Source of the DNA: Sciscionella marina DSM 45152
GTDB taxonomy: Bacteria > Actinomycetota > Actinomycetes > Mycobacteriales > Pseudonocardiaceae
Direction: 5' to 3'
Assembly: GCF_000379465.1 (NCBI RefSeq)
Contig: NZ_KB905390.1
Location: forward strand, 48,117 to 112,116
DNA: 64,000 nt
Shown piece by piece: positions 58,523 through 64,000 of the stretch. Made by a program: the position numbers and the translations under genes. The stretch's first letter is position 1. Each line of letters starts with the position of its first letter. The notes under the pieces were generated by a model. The model was not told where the DNA came from. It ran no database searches and worked only from the letters and a program-made list of their open reading frames with translations.

Positions 58523-59104
58523 TCAGAACAACCGCCGGGACACCACCCACAGCGCCTCGGCGGGGCCACCGGGATTGACGAGCGAATGCGGTACGCCCGA
58601 GGAAAGATGAATGTGGTCACCGGGATTGAGCTCGAACTCCGCACCGTCCACTGTGAACAGCAGCCGCCCGCTGAGCAGATAGCCGAACTCCTCACCCTCG
58701 TGCTGGGTCGGCGGGGCCGGGGTGCTGGTCGGTGCGACCCGCATGAGCAGTGGTTCCATCCCGCGGTCGACGAAGGATTCGGAGAGCACCCGGAAACTGC
58801 GTTCCCCGACGACCACATCGGGCCGGTCCGGGCAGCCTTTCGTGCCCACCGCATAGGGTTTCGCCGCCGGGCGCGGTTGCTGCCCGGAGTGCAGCAGCTC
58901 GGCGGGATCGATCTCCAGCGCGCGGCACACGGCGAACAGCGAGGTCAGCGAGAGCGAGCAGGAACCCCGTTCGACCAGCGAGAGGAATCCGGGGGACAAC
59001 TCCGCGGCCGTGGCCAGCTCGCGCAGCGTGTATCCGGCCGCGGTGCGCCGCTGCCGCAGTTCGGCGCCGACGGCAGCGAGGGATCCCGCGAACTCCTCGG
59101 ACAT
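58523..59104 (-). CDS. XRE-family regulator with C-terminal cupin
   Basis: A 193-residue regulator. The N-terminal helix-turn-helix reads LRQRRTAAGYTLRELATAAE with SPGFLSLVERG, and the C-terminal cupin (HEGEEFGYLLSGRLLFTVDG, then GDHIHLSSGVPHSLVN) binds the effector. Such proteins control amino-acid, polyamine and peptide uptake. ATG 59104 has GGAG upstream. Its stop is 41 bases before the POT gene, so it heads that operon and probably controls it. Confidence 0.88.
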   Translation of the reverse strand: MSEEFAGSLAAVGAELRQRRTAAGYTLRELATAAELSPGFLSLVERGSCSLSLTSLFAVCRALEIDPAELLHSGQQPRPAAKPYAVGTKGCPDRPDVVVGERSFRVLSESFVDRGMEPLLMRVAPTSTPAPPTQHEGEEFGYLLSGRLLFTVDGAEFELNPGDHIHLSSGVPHSLVNPGGPAEALWVVSRRLF

Positions 59105-59198
59105 CCGGCGCTCCGTTCGCTCGTGCGGCAACGACGGTAACCGAATTTAGTGTGGCAAAACTTGTGCGTCAATACTGAACAGTTGCACCGAACAGCAG

Positions 59199-60344
59199 TC
59201 ACCACTCGGTGAACGAGCCGTCCGCGTTGCGCCACACCGGATTGCGCCAGCGCGGCCCGTCCTCGGCGGCCTTGCGGACCGCGGCCTCGTCCACCTCGAT
59301 GCCCAGTCCGGGACCGGTGAGCAGCTCGATGTGGCTCGCGGAGAAGTCGAAGACGCTCGCGTCCACCAGGTAGTCGAGCAGGTCCGAGCCGATGTTGTAG
59401 TGGATGCCGAGACTGGTCTCCTGAATGAGCGCGTTGGAACTGGTGAAGTCCACGTGCAGGCAGGCGGCGAAGGCGATCGGGCCGAGCGGGCAGTGTGGGG
59501 CGAGCGCGACCCCGTACGCCTCGGCCATCGCGGCGATCCGGCGCACCTCGGAGATCCCGCCCGCGTGGGAGAGATCCGGTTGCGCGACGGCCATCCCGGA
59601 ACCGAGTACCTCGCGGAAATCCCAGCGCGAATAGAGCCGTTCCCCGGTGGCGATCGGGACCGTGGTGCCCGCGCAGATCCGCGGCAGATCGGCGGTGAGC
59701 TCGGGGACGATGGGTTCCTCGACGAACAGCGGATGCAGCGGTTCGAGCAGCCGGCAGGCCTCGCGGGCCAGCGCGGGGGAGAGCCGCCCGTGGAAGTCGA
59801 TGGCGATGTCGTTCGCGTCCCCGATCGCCTCGCGCACCGCGGTGACCCGCCCGATCAGCGCCTCCAGCTCGGCCTTGGACTCCAGCTGGCGCATCCGCCC
59901 GGAGGCGTTCATCTTGATCGCGTCGAAGCCCTGCTCGATGCGCTCGCGCGCGTGATCGGCGATGCGGCTCGGTTCGTCGCCCGCGATCCAGGAATAGGTG
60001 CGCATCCGGTCCCGCACCGCCCCGCCGAGCAGTTCGTACACCGGCACCCCGAGCGCCTTGCCCTTGATGTCCCACAGTGCCTGGTCGATCCCCGCGACCG
60101 CGCTGGACAGCACCGGCCCGCCGCGGTAGAAACCGCCCTTGCTGAGCACCTGCCAGTGATCCTCGATACGGAACGGGTCCGTGCCGATCAGGTAGTCGGC
60201 CAGTTCTCCGACCGCGGCGGCCACGGTGGCGCTGCGTCCTTCGATGACCGGTTCGCCCCAGCCGGTGATCCCCTCGTCGGTGCGCACCGCGAGGAACAGC
60301 CAGCGGGGCGCGACGGAGTAGGTCTCGAGTGCGGTGATCTTCAT
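59199..60344 (-). CDS. dgoD: D-galactonate dehydratase
   Basis: A 381-residue enolase-superfamily enzyme of the mandelate racemase group. Diagnostic stretches are DFHGRLSPALA (Mg ligand Asp and acid His), EEPIVPE, TGERLYSRWDFRE, QPDLSHAGGISE and APHCPLGPIA, all as in DgoD (382 residues in E. coli). It dehydrates D-galactonate to 2-keto-3-deoxygalactonate. The upstream MFS stop overlaps its ATG (ATGA), but that transporter gene is broken, so uptake may be lost. No kinase or aldolase for the next steps is in the window. Confidence 0.9.
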   Translation of the reverse strand: MKITALETYSVAPRWLFLAVRTDEGITGWGEPVIEGRSATVAAAVGELADYLIGTDPFRIEDHWQVLSKGGFYRGGPVLSSAVAGIDQALWDIKGKALGVPVYELLGGAVRDRMRTYSWIAGDEPSRIADHARERIEQGFDAIKMNASGRMRQLESKAELEALIGRVTAVREAIGDANDIAIDFHGRLSPALAREACRLLEPLHPLFVEEPIVPELTADLPRICAGTTVPIATGERLYSRWDFREVLGSGMAVAQPDLSHAGGISEVRRIAAMAEAYGVALAPHCPLGPIAFAACLHVDFTSSNALIQETSLGIHYNIGSDLLDYLVDASVFDFSASHIELLTGPGLGIEVDEAAVRKAAEDGPRWRNPVWRNADGSFTEW

Positions 60345-61156
60345 CGGATGCCTTCCCTGTGCGGTCTCGCGCTCCCAGTCTTCCCCGCCGCCGCGCGGGC
60401 CAGGACACGGGGCGCCGTTTCCCGCAGCCGCAGCACCGAAACCGCGGTGCCCACCCCGGAAAGCGCCAGGTATCCGGCAAGCCACCACGGGCTGCCGCCG
60501 CCGAGGTGCACCAGCATGGTCGCCATGAACGGAGCGGTGCTCGCGAACAGCACGGCGTTCACCTCGCGGGCGAGCACGAGCCCCGTGTAGCGCACCTCGG
60601 TCGGCAGCGTCCGGGCGCCGACGAACAGCCAGAACGGGAGCACGAACACCGAGGGGGCCGAGGCCGCGGTGATCGCGATGACCGTGGTTTTCTCCGGGAG
60701 CCCGAGCTGCTCGGTGGTGTAGGAGGGCAGGTAGCCCTGGATCGAGTAGGAGGCGACGAGGTGGCCGTTCCCGCGCCGATCATCAGCAGGATCGTGGTTC
60801 CGTGCTCGCGCACCACGGTGACCAGCGGCAGTTTGCGCTTCTTCCCCTCGGCGAGCGCCTCGGTGAACTCCGCGCTCTCCACCGAGAGGAACCGCAGCAC
60901 CAGACCGGCGAGCACCACGAGCACCGAGGCGAGATAGGGCACCCGCCGGCCGGAGTCGAGGAACTGCTCCGTGGGTAGCGAGGAGACCAGCGCCATCGCC
61001 TCGGAAGCGCACATCCGGCCTTGGTCGCGGCGAACACGTACTTGGGCTGGAAATCGGGTATTCGCTGCCCATCCCGAGCGCGCCGAGCCGCAATTGCCGG
61101 GTGCGCCTGCGCCGGTTCGGGACGCTACGCGCCCGTGGGGTGGGCAGAATGGTCAT
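60341..61156 (-). pseudogene. MHS-family sugar-acid transporter pseudogene
   Basis: Two frames encode parts of an MHS transporter. ALVSSLPTEQFLDSGRRVPY to LLMIGAGTAT is in one frame (to about 60775). The second half, HLVASYSIQGYLPSY to SVLRLRETAPR, is in another frame, ending at the dgoD start with ATGA overlap. The N-terminal helices are missing; only about 20 residues (MTILPTPRARSVPN) mark the original start at 61156, followed by shifted sequence. At least one large deletion and one frameshift are needed, so no functional permease is made. Confidence 0.75.
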
Positions 61157-61418
61157 GCGCGGGGCTCTACGTGTTCGCCGAGTTTCCCGAACAGTTCCTG
61201 GACGGGCAGCTCCGGAGTGGATGCGCCACCGGTCATCCTGATCGCCTGGATCCCGCGCAGCAGTGCGAGCCGGTCTCGACCACCAGCGGGCCGATCTTCG
61301 GGCGGTTCCCGAAGGCGATGCTCGTCGTGATGAGTGTGGTCGCCGGGAACTGCCAGCGGGCGGCGGAACTCGTTACCGGGCAGGGGATTCCGTGCACCGT
61401 CGCGGATTCCTGCCCCAT
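61153..61418 (-). pseudogene. Decayed first gene of the sugar-acid operon, unidentified
   Basis: ATG 61418 has a good GGGAGG ribosome binding site and the frame reads 50 residues (MGQESATVHGIPC, TTSIAFGNRPKIGPL) before shifting. After a one-base shift near 61265 the other frame continues RLALLRGIQAIRMTGG, ELPVQELFGKLGEHVEPRA to TGA 61153, which overlaps the MFS start (ATGA). The operon logic (first gene, coupled to MFS and dgoD) is clear, but the family is not recognised; it is short and may have lost most of its length. Confidence 0.5.
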
Positions 61419-61499
61419 GGTGGCCTCCCTACCGGCATCGGCCCGATCGAGCCTGATCCGGCCGCCGGTCCTGGTCCGCCGGCGCGCTAGAGTCGGCCT

Positions 61500-62918
61500 G
61501 TGAACTTGGCGATCGGTGTGACCGGCGGGCAGGTGCGCGGGCACCGGGCCGGTGCCGGATTGCTTGCCTGGCGCGGTATTCCGTATGCGGCCCCGCCGGT
61601 CGGCGCGCTGCGTCTGCGCGCGCCCGAGCCGGTGCGCTCCTGGTCCGGGGTGCGCGAGGCGATCGCGTTCGGGAACCCGGCCCCGCAGCGCAAACGCCGG
61701 CACACCAGCGAGGACTGCCTCACCCTCAATGTGCTCGCACCGACCGGCCCGACCAGGAAAGCGCGCCCGGTCGTGGTGTTCTTCCACGGCGGGGCGTATC
61801 TGACCGGTACCTCCGCCAGCCCGCTGTACCGGGGCGAGCAGCTGGTCGGCCGCGGCGATGTGGTGTACGTCTCGGTGAACTACCGGCTCGGCGCGCTCGG
61901 GTATCTGGACTTCCGGGAACAGGGCTTCGACGCCAACCTCGGGTTACGCGACCAGATCGCGGCGCTGGAATGGGTGCGGGACAACATCTCCGCGTTCGGC
62001 GGCGACCCCGGCAACGTCACCGTCATGGGCCAGTCCGCCGGGGGCAATGCGGTGACCACCCTGCTGTGCGTGCCCGCGGCGCGCGGCCTGTTCGCCCGCG
62101 GGATCGCGGAGAGCCCGCCGGTCGCCTCCGCGAACGATTCCGGGACCGCGCAGGCCTGGGCGCGGCGCTTCGTGACCGAACTGGGCACCGATCTCGCCTC
62201 GGCGCCCGCGGAATCCCTGGTGCAGACGGCGCACACGATGGCGATGCGCGCGGCCGACGAGTTCCCGGGCAGCCGCCCCTTCGCCCCGGTCGTGGACGGG
62301 GAACTGCTGCCCGAGGCGCCGCTCGACGCCTTCACGAATGGCACCGCGAACCCGGTTCCGCTGCTGCTCGGCACGAACGCGGAGGAGGGCAGGCTGTTCC
62401 CGCTCGTGCTCGATATCGCGCCGAGCAATCCCGCGCGGATCCGCAAACTGCTCGCCCGAACCGATCCGGAAGTGAGTGCCCGGATCCGTGCCGCGTACCG
62501 GTCCCGCGGCAGCATCGCGTTCGGCGGGGACGTGCTGTTCCTCGACCCCGCACTGCGCTGCGCCGAGCTGCATTCGGTCACCGCGCCGACCTACTTCTAC
62601 CGCTACGACTTCGCCCCACGGCTACTCGAACTCGCCCGGATCGGGGCCACGCACGGCACCGAACTGCTCGCGGTGTTCGGCATCGGGGACACCACGCTCG
62701 GCCGCGCCACGACCGCGCTCGGCGGACGCAGGGCACTGCGCGCGGTGACCGAGACCGTGCAGCGGCACTGGTTCTCGTTCGCCCGCGGCGGCGCACCGGA
62801 AGCCGACTGGCCGCGCTACGCCCCCGCCGAGCGGGGCACCTACGTCATCGACGAACGCAGCCGGGTGCTGTCGGACCCGGATAGTGCCCAGCGCGAGGCG
62901 TTCGCCGGATACCGCTAG
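61500..62918 (+). CDS. Type-B carboxylesterase
   Basis: A 472-residue carboxylesterase. EDCLTLNV marks the family, HGGAY the oxyanion hole and GQSAGGNA the nucleophile Ser. A Glu (EEGRLF region) and His (GATHGTEL) complete the triad. It cleaves esters of unknown nature and has no signal peptide. GTG 61500 lies 6 nt after TAGAGT (61488-61493), suggesting a leaderless transcript. It is followed on the same strand by a PhzF gene 15 bases away. Confidence 0.9.
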   Translation: MNLAIGVTGGQVRGHRAGAGLLAWRGIPYAAPPVGALRLRAPEPVRSWSGVREAIAFGNPAPQRKRRHTSEDCLTLNVLAPTGPTRKARPVVVFFHGGAYLTGTSASPLYRGEQLVGRGDVVYVSVNYRLGALGYLDFREQGFDANLGLRDQIAALEWVRDNISAFGGDPGNVTVMGQSAGGNAVTTLLCVPAARGLFARGIAESPPVASANDSGTAQAWARRFVTELGTDLASAPAESLVQTAHTMAMRAADEFPGSRPFAPVVDGELLPEAPLDAFTNGTANPVPLLLGTNAEEGRLFPLVLDIAPSNPARIRKLLARTDPEVSARIRAAYRSRGSIAFGGDVLFLDPALRCAELHSVTAPTYFYRYDFAPRLLELARIGATHGTELLAVFGIGDTTLGRATTALGGRRALRAVTETVQRHWFSFARGGAPEADWPRYAPAERGTYVIDERSRVLSDPDSAQREAFAGYR

Positions 62919-62919
62919 C

Positions 62920-62925
62920 TAGACT
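62920..62925 (+). promoter_or_regulatory. -10 box TAGACT upstream of the PhzF gene
   Basis: TAGACT ends exactly 8 nt before GTG 62934, within a CTAGCTAG context just after the carboxylesterase stop. It fits a leaderless transcript start at the GTG, as for prfB, ftsE and smpB. Confidence 0.5.
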
Positions 62926-62933
62926 ACTGATCC

Positions 62934-63761
62934 GTGCGCGAATTCAGCCAAGTAGACGTGTTCAGTGAAGCCCCGCATTCGGGGAACCCGGTCGCCGTCG
63001 TACTCGATGCCGAAGGCCTGACCACGGAACAGATGCAGCGGTTCGCGCGCTGGACGAACCTGTCCGAGACGACCTTCGTGCTCCCGCCGGGCGCGCCGGA
63101 GGCGGACTACCGGGTGCGCATCTTCACCGTGGACGAAGAGCTGCCCTTCGCGGGGCATCCGACGCTGGGCACCGCGCACGCGTGGAGTGTCGCGACGGGG
63201 AACACCGGGCGCGAGACGCTGGTGCAGGAGTGCGGTCTCGGCAATATCGCGCTGCGGCGCACCGAGCACGGTCTCGCCTTCGCCGCCCCGGAACTGCTGC
63301 GCTCCGGCGCGGTCGAGGAAGCCACGATCGCGCGTATCGCCGAGGTGCTGGGGATCCCGCGCACCGAGATTCTGGACGCGAGCTGGGCGGACAACGGTCC
63401 CGGCTGGGTCGGGGTGCTGCTCGAGGACGCCGACGCGGTGCTCGCACTGCGCCCCGGCGATCCCGGCGAACTGCGCATCGGGGTCATCGCGCCGCACCGG
63501 CCGGGCGGGCCCGCGGACTACGAGGTGCGCACCTTCCTGTCCTTCCAGGGCTCACTCGTCGAGGACCCGGTCACCGGCAGCTTCAACGCGGCCGCGGCAT
63601 GCTGGCTGCTCGGCACCGGGCGGGCCACCGCGCCCTACCTGGCCCGCCAGGGCACGGTGCTCGACAGGGAAGGCCGGGTGTACGTGTCAACCGGGGATGA
63701 CGGCACGCTGTGGATCGCCGGTGGCACGCTCAGCTGCGTACGCGGGACGGTCACTTTCTAG
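62934..63761 (+). CDS. PhzF-family isomerase/epimerase-like protein
   Basis: A 275-residue protein of the PhzF fold, a diaminopimelate-epimerase-like two-domain barrel. The N-terminal QVDVFSEAPHSGNPVAVV, the catalytic Glu in LSETTFV, PFAGHPTLGTAHA and the C-terminal EDPVTGSFNAAAA are all present. PhzF itself isomerises a dihydroxyanthranilate precursor of phenazines, but without other phz genes the substrate is unknown. GTG 62934 follows a TAGACT box by 8 nt. Confidence 0.88.
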   Translation: MREFSQVDVFSEAPHSGNPVAVVLDAEGLTTEQMQRFARWTNLSETTFVLPPGAPEADYRVRIFTVDEELPFAGHPTLGTAHAWSVATGNTGRETLVQECGLGNIALRRTEHGLAFAAPELLRSGAVEEATIARIAEVLGIPRTEILDASWADNGPGWVGVLLEDADAVLALRPGDPGELRIGVIAPHRPGGPADYEVRTFLSFQGSLVEDPVTGSFNAAAACWLLGTGRATAPYLARQGTVLDREGRVYVSTGDDGTLWIAGGTLSCVRGTVTF

Positions 63762-63778
63762 GGATCCTTCTATGTTCG

Positions 63779-63994
63779 TCAAGCCGGGCTGATGGCTGGT
63801 TCGGCGGAGTTGAGGATCCGGTAGATCTGGTGGGCGAGGTAGCGCTTCAAACAACGACGGATCTCTTTGGTGGTGCGGCCCTCGGCTCGTCGTCGCTCGA
63901 TGTAGGCGCGGGTTTGTGGGTCGTGTGTCATGCGGGTGAGGACGGCGATGTGCAGGGCCCGGTTCAGACGCCTGTCGCCGCCGCGGTTGATTCC
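63779..63994 (-). pseudogene. C-terminal remnant of an IS110-type transposase
   Basis: The minus strand encodes NRGGDRRLNRALHIAVLTRM, RRRAEGRTTKEIRRCLKRYL and ILNSAEPAISPA to the stop at 63779-63781. This matches the C-terminal part of IS110-family transposases. An in-frame TAG (63997-63995) stands just before this segment at the edge of the window, so the gene is interrupted or the rest lies elsewhere. No terminal repeats can be seen, as is usual for IS110. Confidence 0.65.
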
Positions 63995-64000
63995 CTAGGC

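Noticed and set aside
1..64000. CRISPR arrays or cas genes
   Set aside because: No set of regularly spaced repeats with unique spacers exists; the only short-period repeat is the 25-bp tandem repeat at 55358-55422, which has no spacers.

Overview
The window is about 70% GC with strong third-position G/C bias, GTG/TTG starts, a PAP2-diacylglycerol kinase fusion, DUF397, a class F sortase, a DUF222/HNH nuclease, F420-type oxidoreductases and an actinobacterial tmRNA. It is chromosomal DNA of a filamentous actinomycete, most likely of the Pseudonocardiales. The species cannot be told from the sequence alone.

Bases 1 to about 5129 are the end of an integrative element, probably an AICE. A translationally coupled minus-strand operon of seven small genes (2291 to beyond base 1) faces an XRE regulator, an XRE/PLD-like regulator, a NUDIX hydrolase and an HD-domain protein. 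The element stops at the 3' part of a tRNA gene with a CAU anticodon loop and its terminator (5083-5176). The 5' half of the tRNA is missing, as expected for an att site made by tRNA integration. Chromosomal genes follow: a secreted choice-of-anchor P protein with a class F sortase, a lipid phosphatase/kinase fusion, DUF397 and PadR proteins. Next is the conserved block prfB, ftsE, ftsX, smpB, with an amidohydrolase, a membrane methyltransferase, a sensor/kinase/response-regulator operon and ssrA (tmRNA, 17550-17921). A decayed stretch holding an alpha/beta-hydrolase tail follows ssrA.

From about 18.9 kb on, the window is accessory metabolism. It includes a tryptophanase, AraC regulator and cobalamin-dependent radical SAM enzyme with a broken GntR gene (21.5-26.6 kb). 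Next come several TetR, MarR and GntR controlled cassettes with visible operators, and an APC permease/GntR/DUF1989/isochorismatase-like set (32.5-36.0 kb). A terpenoid cluster at 41.9-46.8 kb has a class II diterpene cyclase with a DGDD motif, a cytochrome P450, a PAPS sulfotransferase and an isoprenyl-diphosphate-synthase-fold protein. An amidohydrolase operon (two M20 and one M19 enzyme plus an MHS transporter) faces an Lrp regulator and an acetoacetate-decarboxylase-like gene (48.1-54.9 kb). A D-amino-acid-oxidase-like enzyme, POT peptide transporter and XRE-cupin regulator follow. D-galactonate dehydratase is the only intact member of a decayed sugar-acid operon. The window ends with a carboxylesterase, a PhzF protein and a truncated IS110-type transposase.

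The most interesting unit is the terpenoid cluster. It pairs a class II cyclase with an IDS-fold protein that has lost the usual IPP-binding residues, and it contains no recognisable class I terpene synthase or phosphatase. The tryptophanase/radical SAM module is second. Many remnants (HNH nuclease, LuxR tail, MFS transporter, hydrolase tail, GntR, transposase) show active gene turnover. Several housekeeping genes carry a TANNNT -10 box exactly 8 nt before the start codon, which suggests leaderless mRNAs.
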